NCBI RefSeq assembly: GCF_026427355.1
Contig: NZ_CP102665.1
Coordinates: forward strand, 1-64,000
DNA: 64,000 bases
Direction: 5' to 3'
DNA from: Sphingobium sp. JS3065
GTDB taxonomy: Bacteria; Pseudomonadota; Alphaproteobacteria; Sphingomonadales; Sphingomonadaceae
Shown one piece after another: positions 8,780-17,378 of this stretch. Numbering within the stretch: position 1 is the first letter of the stretch; each line of letters opens with the position of its first letter. Below the pieces are notes generated by a model that did no database searches, had not been told where the DNA came from, and worked only from the letters and a program-made list of their open reading frames with translations. A program made the translations under genes and the position numbers.

Positions 8780-10282
8780 TCACTCGCCGATGGCAGTTTC
8801 GGTTCCACTCGACGGAGGCGGATCGCCGGGCAACATGGCGCGCAGGCGGGCGATCAGGGCGCGGTGTTGGGGCAGTGCCGCGATATTGCGATATTCGCCC
8901 GGATCTTGCCTGACGTCATAGAGTTCGACGCCTTCAGCCCCGTTCCGGCCCCATTCGGTATAGCGCCAGTTTGCAAATCGCACGCTGCTGCCGCCCCGAA
9001 CCTGCGAGAGCGCGGGGAAATTCCAGCGCGGATCATTGGGCGTCGCCAACAGCGGGCGCAAACTGCGGCCATCCACGCGCGTGGGTGCGGGCAGGCCGGC
9101 CAGATCGGTCAGGGTCGGATAGAGGTCGATCAGCTCGACCAGCCGGCGCGACACACGGCCTTTCGCCCGCGCGCCGGGCACGGAAATGATCAGCGGCACG
9201 CGGGTCGACTGTTCCCACAGATTCTGCTTCTGCCAGATGCCATGCTCGCCAAGACCGAAGCCGTGGTCGCTGGTGAAGACCACGATGGTCCGGTCCGCGA
9301 CCCCGCTCTTTTCCAGCGCGTCTAGGATGCGGCCGACCTGCGCGTCGACGAAGCTGGTCGCCGCATAATAGGAGCGGACGAATTCGCGCTTTTGCCGGTC
9401 AGGCAGGGCTTCGGCCGGAGCGCTCGCATATTTGTAGACCGCCCCGCGCGCGGCGGGCAGAACAGCCTCGCGATTTTTCACGGTCTCGGGCTTGTAGGCG
9501 ATGCTGGGATAGAGGTCGAAATAGTGACCGGGCGCGACCTCCGGCACATGGGGCCGGTAAAATCCCGCGGCGATGAAGAAGGCCCGGTCCTTGTTCGCGT
9601 TGATCAGCTCGATGGCCTTCGTCGCCACCATGCCATCGGTCTGCTGATCGTCGCTCCCCTTGTCGGCGTGGTAGGAAATCGCGACGCCCAGGGGCAGCGC
9701 CGGGGTCAGGTTGGTGATCAGGTCCTGTCTTTCAGCGTCCTTGTCATGCCCCGCCGGATTGAACGCGACATCCCAGGAAGCGGGATCGTCATGCTGATCT
9801 GCCGCGATCGGCCTGCCTATGCCGCCGGGGACGCCCTGGTGAAAAAGCTTCCCGACGCGGGCGGAGAAATAGCCGTTGCGCCTGAAATATTGCGGGAGGG
9901 TGACGACATCGGGCCGATTGCTGCGAACCGATGTCGACAGGTCATAGACCCGCACGGAATTGGGCCGCAGCCCGGTAAGCAGCGACGCGCGGCTCGGGCC
10001 GCACAGGGGGAACTGGCTATAGGCCTGCTGGAAACGGACGCCCTGCGCGGCAAGCCGATCAATATGGGGCGTTTGCACCTCCGCCGAGCCAAAGGCGCCC
10101 CCGCTGCGAAGGTCGTCCGCGATGATGAAAAGGACATTCATGCGGCCTGCGGCGGGCGCGGGCGTGGCGGCGCGCTGCGGCGAGGGCCCGGCTTCCGGAT
10201 GGCTGCACGATGTCATCGCGACAGCCGCGGTGCCGACAATCAGCGCAGCCAGACGGCGGAGCTTGCCATGGGATCGGGACAA
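8780..10282 (-). CDS. Formylglycine-type sulfatase, iduronate-2-sulfatase-like, putative lipoprotein
   Basis: Hydrolyses sulfate esters. The catalytic C-x-P-S-R motif is present as CGPSR with Cys94, the residue oxidised to formylglycine. Metal-site acidic residues appear in FIIADDL (about residues 52-58) and FTSDHGFGLGEH. The N-terminus has a hydrophobic segment ending in a lipobox-like MTSC (Cys26), so it is probably exported and perhaps lipid-anchored. The start is a TTG at 10282 with a strong GAGGAGG 6-7 bases upstream. No in-frame ATG competes. It follows the GH2 gene by 46 bp on the same strand, giving a glycosidase-sulfatase pair typical of sulfated-glycan use. Maturation would need a formylglycine-generating enzyme such as the one at 21686. 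Confidence 0.9.
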   Translation of the reverse strand: MSRSHGKLRRLAALIVGTAAVAMTSCSHPEAGPSPQRAATPAPAAGRMNVLFIIADDLRSGGAFGSAEVQTPHIDRLAAQGVRFQQAYSQFPLCGPSRASLLTGLRPNSVRVYDLSTSVRSNRPDVVTLPQYFRRNGYFSARVGKLFHQGVPGGIGRPIAADQHDDPASWDVAFNPAGHDKDAERQDLITNLTPALPLGVAISYHADKGSDDQQTDGMVATKAIELINANKDRAFFIAAGFYRPHVPEVAPGHYFDLYPSIAYKPETVKNREAVLPAARGAVYKYASAPAEALPDRQKREFVRSYYAATSFVDAQVGRILDALEKSGVADRTIVVFTSDHGFGLGEHGIWQKQNLWEQSTRVPLIISVPGARAKGRVSRRLVELIDLYPTLTDLAGLPAPTRVDGRSLRPLLATPNDPRWNFPALSQVRGGSSVRFANWRYTEWGRNGAEGVELYDVRQDPGEYRNIAALPQHRALIARLRAMLPGDPPPSSGTETAIGE

Positions 10283-10328
10283 ATATGGCCTCCTCTTTGC
10301 TGGTGTAAGAAGGGGGCGTTCGGCCCCG

Positions 10329-13034
10329 TCAGCGGCGCTCGATCTCGACGGCCGAAACCAGCGCTTCTCCCTGACGCGCCCTGAACTGCAGGTCCAGCAC
10401 GCCGCCGGTCACCGTGACGGGGAAGCGGCGCTTGACGGACGTGAGGAGCGCGCCAGCCGCCTTGTGGACATCAAACCCGGTCAGCTGTGTCCGCCCGTTG
10501 GCGATGACGTCGAACAGGCGGGCGCCGACGGGAAGGTCAGGCTCGAGGAAGGTGAGCGTCACAGTGTAGCGCCCATTGTCGAGCGGTACGGCGTAACGGA
10601 AGGTCCCCGCGCGATAGGTTCGGGCGATGCCGGGATCCTCGCCGGTCACTTGCGCCGTTCGCGGCGCTTCCCCCCGGATGATCGGGATCTTGTCCACCGT
10701 GCGCGGCGTCCCGCCGTCAAAGAAGGCGTCGGAACCGAACCGCCGCGGGGAGTCGCTCGCGGGGATCAGCGCGCCGCTGTCGATGCGGACTGTGGCGGCG
10801 CTTTCAGGCTGCAACTGCCATCGCACGCTGTCCTCCACTTCGCCTGTCGGGAAGCGGCCCCGGGCCACGACCTGGTTGGACCCCGGCGCAAGCCGCACCT
10901 GCCAGACGCAGGTTTTGAAGCCACAATCGCTGAGCACCCCCGCCGACCGGCCGTTGACGAACAGTTCGGTCGCCGGAGCGTTGCTGTAGACCCGAACGTC
11001 CGTCGCCTGGTACCGTCGGTCGACATAGCGCCGACCATTGATGTGGACGGTCGGGGTATCGGTCCAGTTGGCCTTGTAGAAGAAATAGGGGTCCTTCCTG
11101 ATCCGTCGGTCAAAACTGATCATGCCCTTCGTATTGATGTCGTCGGCGTCCCCCTCCCGGCGCATGGTCGTGGCAAAGTTGAAGCCGTTCCAGAGCCAGG
11201 TCGACCAGAGATAGGGACGCGCCGCGATCGTGGCCCAGGATTGTTCATGAAAATAGCTCAGATATTCCTCGGGCTGCTCGCGGCCGCGGATGCTCACCTG
11301 ACCCCCCAACGGGTGGTCCGTGTGCACGCTGGTCGCGCCGCCCGCGCCATATTCGGAGATCGCGAGCGGCTGGGCGGGGCGGCGGCGACGCAGCATGTCG
11401 AGGTTCGGACCCAAATCCTGCGTCGTGCCGTAATACCAGCCGAAATAGCGATTCACGCCGCTGAGGTCGGCCCCCTCCGCCGTGAACGGCACATCGACGT
11501 CCGCCGGGAACGGCCGACCTTCGCAGCAGGTGGCGAGCACGGTTGGGCGGCTTTGGTCCTCCGCCTTGGCGAGCGCGTCCAGTTCCCGCAGCAGCGGCAC
11601 GGGATCAGGCGTCGGGGTCCGGACGCCATTCACCACATAGCTGAGCTGCGAATTGCCGAAATCGACCTCATTGGCGATGCCCCATGTCACGACGGAGGCG
11701 TGGTTGTAATTCTGCCGGATCAGTTCCTGCAACTGCTGGCGCGCGTTGGCGCGCAGCCTGTCGTCGGCCTCCATGGCCTTGCCCCATGTCCAGGCTGACA
11801 CAAAGGGAATTTCGTCCCAAAGGATGATGCCATAGCGGTCCGCCAGTTCATGAATGGGCTGGCCATGCTGATAATGGGCAAGGCGGATGGTGTTCACCCC
11901 CATCTCGCGCAGCAGCTTCACATCGGACTCGACATCTTCGGGGGCGGAGGCCCAGCCCTTTCCTTCCCGATCCTGATGATATCCCACCCCATGCAGCTTC
12001 AGCGGCTTGCCATTCAGGAAAAAGCCCTTCTCCGGGTCCATCCGAAACTGGCGCACGCCGTAGGGCTGCTCCACCCGGTCCAGCACCGCGCCGGAAGGTG
12101 ATCGCACCTCCACGGCCAGGCGATAGAGATAAGGATCTTGCGTGCCCTGCCAGAGGCGCGGCGTCACCAGGCTCAGCTTGTGAACCGACTCCAGCCCCGC
12201 ATGGCCCTTGACGGTAAGCGGCTGCACCTGCTCTGCCGCGATCTTGCCCGCAGCGTCGATCAGGCGGCTGACCAGCTGGACGGGGGCGGGGCGGCTTTCG
12301 TCGTTGCGCAGCCTGATGCGCACGTCAACCGCCGCTTTGTCGGCCGCGATCGAGCGGGTCGTGGCATAGACGCCGCTCCCGCCGAAATCGAGCATGTCGA
12401 GATGGACCGGCGCGGTCGCCACCAGGCTTACCGGCCGATACAGGCCGCCATAGACGAAGAAATCCCCCCGCAGCGGCAGAACGTCGGCGGTCGCGCTGTC
12501 TGCCTCCGGATTGCTGTTGTCGGCCTTGACGACGAGGACATTGGTCTGGCCGGGCTTCAGCGCGTCGGTGACGTCCAGGCGAAACCGCGAGAACCCGCCC
12601 CGATGCGTGCCGAGCCGATGGCCGTTGAGCCATATTTCGGCCGTCCGGCTGGCCGCGTCGAACTGAAGATAGGCGCGCTTGCCCCGGAACGACGCGGGCG
12701 GCGTGAAGCGGAGCCGATACCAGCCCACGCCCTGGGTCTTGTTTAGATTATCCGGGCTGTTGATCCGGCCAGCGTCGGGGGTAAGATAGTTGCCGACCCG
12801 GTTCCAGCTGTGCGGCACCCGAACGGTCGCCCAATCGGCGTCCACGAAATCAGGGCGATCGGCGTTCAAGGCCTCTTCGCCCAATTTGAAGCGCCAACCT
12901 TCCGCTAGCGACAGGATGGAACGCGCCTCCTGTCGATCCCCTGCGGCAAGCGTTTGCGCTTGAGCGACTGTCCCAAGCGGAAAAAGCAGGAGCGCTGCAC
13001 AACAGCTTCGCAAGCGTCTGGCCGCCGCTGGCAT
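10329..13034 (-). CDS. Glycoside hydrolase family 2 enzyme with C-terminal malectin-like domain
   Basis: 901 residues, exported by a signal peptide (SCCAALLLFPLGTVAQAQ). The order is sugar-binding jelly roll, immunoglobulin-like domain, then TIM barrel. The barrel has acid/base Glu in VVTWGIANEVDFGN and nucleophile Glu in LAISEYGAGG. A DUF4982-like stretch and a C-terminal malectin-like domain follow (GRYTVTLTFLEPDL to the end). The family includes beta-galactosidases, beta-glucuronidases and related enzymes. The neighbouring sulfatase suggests a sulfated or acidic glycan or glycoside. ATG 13034 was preferred to the TTG immediately before it. Confidence 0.88.
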   Translation of the reverse strand: MPAAARRLRSCCAALLLFPLGTVAQAQTLAAGDRQEARSILSLAEGWRFKLGEEALNADRPDFVDADWATVRVPHSWNRVGNYLTPDAGRINSPDNLNKTQGVGWYRLRFTPPASFRGKRAYLQFDAASRTAEIWLNGHRLGTHRGGFSRFRLDVTDALKPGQTNVLVVKADNSNPEADSATADVLPLRGDFFVYGGLYRPVSLVATAPVHLDMLDFGGSGVYATTRSIAADKAAVDVRIRLRNDESRPAPVQLVSRLIDAAGKIAAEQVQPLTVKGHAGLESVHKLSLVTPRLWQGTQDPYLYRLAVEVRSPSGAVLDRVEQPYGVRQFRMDPEKGFFLNGKPLKLHGVGYHQDREGKGWASAPEDVESDVKLLREMGVNTIRLAHYQHGQPIHELADRYGIILWDEIPFVSAWTWGKAMEADDRLRANARQQLQELIRQNYNHASVVTWGIANEVDFGNSQLSYVVNGVRTPTPDPVPLLRELDALAKAEDQSRPTVLATCCEGRPFPADVDVPFTAEGADLSGVNRYFGWYYGTTQDLGPNLDMLRRRRPAQPLAISEYGAGGATSVHTDHPLGGQVSIRGREQPEEYLSYFHEQSWATIAARPYLWSTWLWNGFNFATTMRREGDADDINTKGMISFDRRIRKDPYFFYKANWTDTPTVHINGRRYVDRRYQATDVRVYSNAPATELFVNGRSAGVLSDCGFKTCVWQVRLAPGSNQVVARGRFPTGEVEDSVRWQLQPESAATVRIDSGALIPASDSPRRFGSDAFFDGGTPRTVDKIPIIRGEAPRTAQVTGEDPGIARTYRAGTFRYAVPLDNGRYTVTLTFLEPDLPVGARLFDVIANGRTQLTGFDVHKAAGALLTSVKRRFPVTVTGGVLDLQFRARQGEALVSAVEIERR

Positions 13035-13235
13035 CAAAACCGTTCCCGCCAGAGCCGTCGCTCCCGAGCTGACAAGGGTAACGCTTTTCCCACTTGATCA
13101 AAATCTCCTGCGTGACGATGCCGTGGCTGGAATTGCGGCTAAGGCAACCACTTCCCCCATGGTGATCGGGAAGTCGTGCGGGCTTCCTGGCGCCAAACTC
13201 CATCATTTCGCGTGGCGCTGGCACATTTTGGGAAC

Positions 13236-13264
13236 CGGGACAGGCGGCTGCTTTTCCTGTCCCG
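13236..13264 (-). terminator. Possible terminator hairpin downstream of the SDR gene
   Basis: CGGGACAGG (13236-13244) pairs perfectly with CCTGTCCCG (13256-13264) just past the stop of the leftward SDR gene. There is no clear U-tract on that strand. Confidence 0.35.
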
Positions 13265-13278
13265 AACCCGATCAGCGC

Positions 13279-14040
13279 TTAGAGGAAGGAGCCGTCGTCA
13301 ATGTCGAAGGCGGCACCGGTGACCGCTCGCGAGCCTGCCGACAGCAGATAAAGGGTCATTGGCACGAGATCCTCAGCCTCCATGACGCGCTTGCGCGGGA
13401 AGCCGTTGACCATCGCTTGTCCGGCAGGACCGTCGAGCCATTCGGCGTTGAGTTCGGTCTTGAGATAGCCCGGGCAGATGGTGTTGACGTTGATCCCCTT
13501 GAGCGCCCATTCCTTCGCCAGCGCCCGGCCCATCATCAGCACGCCCGCTTTGCTGGTGTTATAGGCGACGAGCTTGTCCAGCACATGGCGTGATCCGACC
13601 GATCCCACCAGCAAGATGCGGCCATCCCCCTTTTCCTGCGCGCCCGCGCTGATCATCCGCTTGGCGCCTTCGCGCGCGGTAATGAAAACACCGCGAAGAT
13701 TGACGTTCAGTATGTTGTCAAATTCCGAGATCGGCAGGCCCAGGGCGGATGAGGCGTAATTCATTCCCGCATTTGCGAGCACTGAATTGATGGGCCCGAG
13801 CGCTTCCTGCGCAGCGTCAAAACCGGCCGCAACCGATTGCTCGTCCGAGACGTCCATTTCAACCGAACAGGCCGATCCGCCAGCAGCTTCGATCTCGCGC
13901 TGGATGTCGACAAGCCGGTCCTTGCGTCGCGCGGCAAGAGCGATGGCGGCGCCTGCGGCCGAGGCGCGGCGGGCAATATGCGCCCCGATTCCCGACGAAG
14001 CGCCGGTTATGAGTATCGTCCGTCCGGTAAGGTCAAACAT
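13279..14040 (-). CDS. Short-chain dehydrogenase/reductase
   Basis: 253 residues, ATG at 14040. A classical SDR: the NAD(P)-binding TGASSGIG lies near residues 12-19, NAG near 87, the catalytic Ser in LLVGSVGS, and the YNTSK pair (Tyr-x3-Lys). PGYLKTELN follows. A much longer in-frame extension upstream is antisense to the epoxide hydrolase and was rejected. It diverges from the epoxide hydrolase gene across 177 bp that hold a weak copy of the operator motif. It probably oxidises a hydroxyl group in the same pathway, perhaps on a hydroxyacyl-CoA. That role is inference. Confidence 0.85.
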   Translation of the reverse strand: MFDLTGRTILITGASSGIGAHIARRASAAGAAIALAARRKDRLVDIQREIEAAGGSACSVEMDVSDEQSVAAGFDAAQEALGPINSVLANAGMNYASSALGLPISEFDNILNVNLRGVFITAREGAKRMISAGAQEKGDGRILLVGSVGSRHVLDKLVAYNTSKAGVLMMGRALAKEWALKGINVNTICPGYLKTELNAEWLDGPAGQAMVNGFPRKRVMEAEDLVPMTLYLLSAGSRAVTGAAFDIDDGSFL

Positions 14041-14139
14041 GCGAAAGCTCTCTAATAGGTGGGAGACCGGGCGGGCAGCATCCGGTCTGGTTGTGCCCAA
14101 GGTTCTATGACCATATAAAAGGACAATCGCGCCGACGTG

Positions 14140-14153
14140 ATCGCCTATACGAT
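14140..14153. promoter_or_regulatory. Weak candidate operator in the SDR / epoxide hydrolase divergent region
   Basis: ATCGCCTATACGAT differs from the consensus ATCGCAnnTGCGAT at two positions. It lies between divergent genes at 14040 and 14218. It is included because of its placement. Alone it would not be convincing. Confidence 0.3.
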
Positions 14154-14217
14154 CGTTGCTCTGATTTCCCAGATACAAGGTATCGTCGAAGCCGCACTTG
14201 AACCAGAATAATGCGCT

Positions 14218-15321
14218 ATGATCGTTCGCCCCTTTACCGTCGCCGTTTCCGATGCCGTTCTGGAACGGATCGCCGCGCGTCTGGCTGACGCCCGTATTGG
14301 CTATGCGCCGGAGGGCGGCGGCTGGCAGTGGGGCACTGACCGCGACTATCTGGCAGAGTTCATCGACTATTGGCGTGATCGCTATGACTGGCGGCGGGCG
14401 GAGCGGAATTTGAATGCCCTGCCGCAATATCTGGCCTCGGTTGAGGGGGTGGACATCCATTTCTATCATGTGCGCGGAAAAGGCGGGGGCAACATGCCGC
14501 CGATCCTTCTGACGCATGGCTGGCCTGGGTCGGTGGTGGAATTTCTGGACGTCATGCCAAAGCTCGCGGCGGCCGGCTTTGATGTCGTGGTGCCTTCGCT
14601 GCCCGGCTATGGCTGGTCCGGTCGGCCGCTGGGTCCGCTCGGTCCGGCTACCGTGGCGCGGATGTGGCGCAAGCTGATGACGGAAGTGCTGGGTTACGAC
14701 CGCTTCTTCGCGCAGGGGGGCGACTGGGGCAGCATTGTCGCATGTCAGCTCGCTATTGATCATGCTGATGTGGTTTCCGCAATCCACCTGAATTTCTTCA
14801 TGGGACCCGTGCCCAATGGCGAGACGGATGTCGAACTGGCCACCTATTGGCGATCCGTCCATGCCATGATGCGGGAGGAATCGGGCTATCAGCATGTTCA
14901 GGGCACGCGGCCGCAATCGCTTGGCCTGGCCTTGCACGACAATCCGGTCGGCTTTGCCAGCTGGCTGCTGGAAAAGTTTCGTCGATGGGGCGATACCGGA
15001 GGCGACATGGAAAGCCGGTTCTCGAAGGACCAGCTGATCGCCAATATGATGACCTACCTGGCGACCGACAATGTCATTTCGTCCTTCTGGCTCTATTATG
15101 TTACTCAACATGAACCGCCGTCCACGGCGCGGATCAATGTGCCTACGGCTCTCGCGCACTTCCCCGGAGAATTTTATCCGATGCCGAGCAGGCGCCTTGC
15201 CGAACAGAAATATAATGTGGCGCGCTGGTCCGTCATGGACTCGGGCGGCCATTTCGCCGCGATGGAAGAGCCGGAAGCCTTCGCCCGCGATGTGATTGTA
15301 TTTTTCGAGGAGCAAGCGTGA
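14218..15321 (+). CDS. Epoxide hydrolase, alpha/beta-hydrolase fold with EHN domain
   Basis: Hydrolyses an epoxide to a vicinal diol. 367 residues. An N-terminal EHN-type segment precedes the hydrolase core. The oxyanion loop is LTHGWPGS (about 98-105). The nucleophile Asp169 sits in GGDWGS. The catalytic His is near the C-terminus in DSGGHFAAMEEPE. The resemblance is to microsomal-type epoxide hydrolases of terpenoid and xenobiotic pathways. Its stop overlaps the GTG start of the following crotonase by 4 bp, so the two are co-translated. With the P450 at 30211 in the same region, an oxygenation-then-hydrolysis route is conceivable. Confidence 0.87.
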   Translation: MIVRPFTVAVSDAVLERIAARLADARIGYAPEGGGWQWGTDRDYLAEFIDYWRDRYDWRRAERNLNALPQYLASVEGVDIHFYHVRGKGGGNMPPILLTHGWPGSVVEFLDVMPKLAAAGFDVVVPSLPGYGWSGRPLGPLGPATVARMWRKLMTEVLGYDRFFAQGGDWGSIVACQLAIDHADVVSAIHLNFFMGPVPNGETDVELATYWRSVHAMMREESGYQHVQGTRPQSLGLALHDNPVGFASWLLEKFRRWGDTGGDMESRFSKDQLIANMMTYLATDNVISSFWLYYVTQHEPPSTARINVPTALAHFPGEFYPMPSRRLAEQKYNVARWSVMDSGGHFAAMEEPEAFARDVIVFFEEQA

Positions 15322-16040
15322 CTGATATCCTTCTACGCAGCGAGGTGGCCGAAGGCGTGCTGCTGCTGACCATGAACCGGCCCGATGCGCGCAACGCGAT
15401 CAGCCTTGAACTGGCGGAAGAGCTGTCGGCTGCATTGGCAGAGTTCAAAGCCGACAGCAAATGGCGCGCAGGGGTGTTGACTGGTGCGCCACCTGCCTTT
15501 TGCGCTGGGCTGGACCTTAAATCTTTTTCCGCGCCTGATGCGCCCCGGCACAAGGTCACCGAACTGATCACCGCGCTCCCGCTGCTGGGCAAGCCGTTGA
15601 TCGCCGCGGTCGGCGGCGCGGCCATGACCGGCGGGCTGGAACTGGTTCTGTCCTGCGACTTTGCGATTGCCGGACCGCAGGCCCGCTTCGCCGACACCCA
15701 TGCCCGGATCGGCGCGCTTTCGGGAAGCGGCATGGGATCCCTGCTGCCGCGTATCGTGGGCGCGCGATGGGCGCGGCAGATGATGCTGACCTGCGCGCCG
15801 ATCGGTGCGGAGACGGCCCTGCGGATCGGGCTGGTGAACGAACTGGTCGAGCAGGAGCAGCTTGTCCCGCGCGGCGTCGAACTGGCGACGATGATGGCGG
15901 CGCATGATCCGAAACTGGTCGCGCTTGCCAAGGGCGTGATTGATCAGGGCTTCCGCACGACGCTGGAGGAAGCAGGCGAGATAGAGCGTCGCACGCTGGC
16001 CGAGCGCAAGGCCAGCGGTGGGATGGAATGGAAGAAATAA
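15318..16040 (+). CDS. Enoyl-CoA hydratase/isomerase (crotonase) family protein
   Basis: 240 residues from GTG 15318, with GAGGAG 5 bases upstream and a 4-bp overlap with the epoxide hydrolase. The oxyanion-hole segment FCAGLDLKSF and GGAAMTGGLELVLSCDF are present, so the first catalytic Glu position (GLEL) is kept. The second catalytic Glu, usually in a PEV/PEI context, is replaced (FADTHARIG). It may be an isomerase, a hydrolase or a C-C-bond-cleaving crotonase rather than a classical hydratase. Confidence 0.83.
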   Translation: MTDILLRSEVAEGVLLLTMNRPDARNAISLELAEELSAALAEFKADSKWRAGVLTGAPPAFCAGLDLKSFSAPDAPRHKVTELITALPLLGKPLIAAVGGAAMTGGLELVLSCDFAIAGPQARFADTHARIGALSGSGMGSLLPRIVGARWARQMMLTCAPIGAETALRIGLVNELVEQEQLVPRGVELATMMAAHDPKLVALAKGVIDQGFRTTLEEAGEIERRTLAERKASGGMEWKK

Positions 16041-16121
16041 GGCTGTCGATGCGCTCCAGCTTCGGTGTGCCCTTTGCTGAGGCGCGGCAGCTTTTTTGAT
16101 CGGATGATTTAGGAGGAATAG

Positions 16122-17033
16122 ATGCAGGAATATGCAGGCAAATATTTGCGCAATCCCCACATGGTGCTGTTCGAAGTGGTGGGTCAGGTTGCCCGGATCA
16201 CGCTGAACCAGCCGGACAAGCGCAACTCTCTCTCCAACCAGATGGTGATCGAAATGCGCGACGCCCTGCTGGAGGCGGACGCTCGCGACGATGTTCACGC
16301 CGCCGTGCTGGAGGGCGCGGGTAAGGATTTCTGCGCCGGATACGACCTGATTTCCTCCTATGAGCGCTATGATGATGATGGTCAGGGGCCAGACCCGTCG
16401 ATCCCTTATCGGGCTCCTGCCGGCAGCTTCGACAATGACTGCTGGAACATGGAACGGTTCCAGGGACTGCCGAACATCATCTATGACATGCACAAGCCGG
16501 TCATCGCCAAGGTGCAGGGCAATTGCCTGGCCGGCGGCACCGACATCGCGCTGCGCTGCGACATGGTCGTCGCCGCCGACAACGCCAAGATCGGCTTTCC
16601 CGCGACCCGGGCAAACGGTTCCCCGCCGGCCCATATGTGGACCTATCATGTCGGGCCGCAATGGTCGAAGCGCCTGTTGATGACTGGCGACACGCTCCTT
16701 GGCAAGGATGCGGCAAAGCTCGGCCTGATCATGGAATCGGTGCCGGCCGAGGAACTGGACGATTATGTGATGCAGCTGGCCGCCCGGGTCGCGCTGGTCG
16801 ATCCGGAGTTGAACGCGGCGCACAAGCGGATCGTCAATCTCGCGCTCGAGCAGATGGGAATGATGAACATCCAGCGCATGGCGATCGAGATGGATGCGCG
16901 CGGACATCTGAGCACCGGCCCGCGCCGTTCCGGCTTCAAGTCGGACATGAAGGAGCATGGCTTCAAGACCGCGCTGAAGAATCGCGACGAGCCGTTCGGC
17001 AACAGCATCATCGAACTGCGCGCCCGAGGCTGA
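16122..17033 (+). CDS. Crotonase family protein with non-canonical active site
   Basis: 303 residues, preceded by a strong AGGAGG 5 bases before the ATG. The crotonase fold is clear from ITLNQPDKRNSLS, FCAGYDL and VQGNCLAGGTDIALRCD. The residue at the first catalytic Glu position is Asp (GGTDIAL). The second is not in the usual place (IGFPATRANGSPP). An insertion around residues 80-110 (YERYDDDGQGPD and onward) makes it longer than a typical 260-residue hydratase. It lies 81 bp after the preceding crotonase on the same strand. Reaction unknown. Confidence 0.8.
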   Translation: MQEYAGKYLRNPHMVLFEVVGQVARITLNQPDKRNSLSNQMVIEMRDALLEADARDDVHAAVLEGAGKDFCAGYDLISSYERYDDDGQGPDPSIPYRAPAGSFDNDCWNMERFQGLPNIIYDMHKPVIAKVQGNCLAGGTDIALRCDMVVAADNAKIGFPATRANGSPPAHMWTYHVGPQWSKRLLMTGDTLLGKDAAKLGLIMESVPAEELDDYVMQLAARVALVDPELNAAHKRIVNLALEQMGMMNIQRMAIEMDARGHLSTGPRRSGFKSDMKEHGFKTALKNRDEPFGNSIIELRARG

Positions 17034-17378
17034 CGCACAAAGGGGGAGTGGGGCGAACCCGGTCGAATTTCCGCGGCCGGGTCGTCCGCTCCTCATCTCT
17101 ATGCTGCAGGCAGTGAGCCGCGGAAGCCCCAAGAAGCGTTTTCAAAGGACATCGCAGATGCGAATTTGGTCCCGACAGCTTGAATTAGCACGTCTTTGCG
17201 CGCATTTCGCTAATTATTGGTAACGTTGTCAAATGTAAATGACAGCTAAAATAACTAGAATAAAGACGCCTCGCGCGCGAGGGGAAGTGGAATGCCGCAC
17301 AACGGGGATTTGCTAAGACGCATAGACGTTCGACGAATTAGGTGCGTTTCGATTGCCTGATTAGATGGGGAGGATTTC
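17034..17378. other. Leader region of the second TonB receptor
   Basis: 345 bp without a gene. It holds one operator-like palindrome (17151-17164) and an AT-richer stretch around 17180-17260 where a promoter would be expected. I could not assign promoter boxes with confidence. GGGGAGG 5-6 bases before 17379 is the ribosome-binding site. Confidence 0.4.
17151..17164. promoter_or_regulatory. Candidate operator, copy B
   Basis: ATCGCAGATGCGAA, with perfect inner arms TCGCA/TGCGA, lies about 215 bp upstream of the TonB receptor start at 17379 and about 120 bp after the preceding crotonase. It matches the motif in the other acyl-CoA promoter regions. Confidence 0.45.

Noticed and set aside
14041..15315. 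N-terminal extension of the leftward SDR to 15315
   Set aside because: The extension is antisense to the epoxide hydrolase. The Rossmann motif begins right after ATG 14040.
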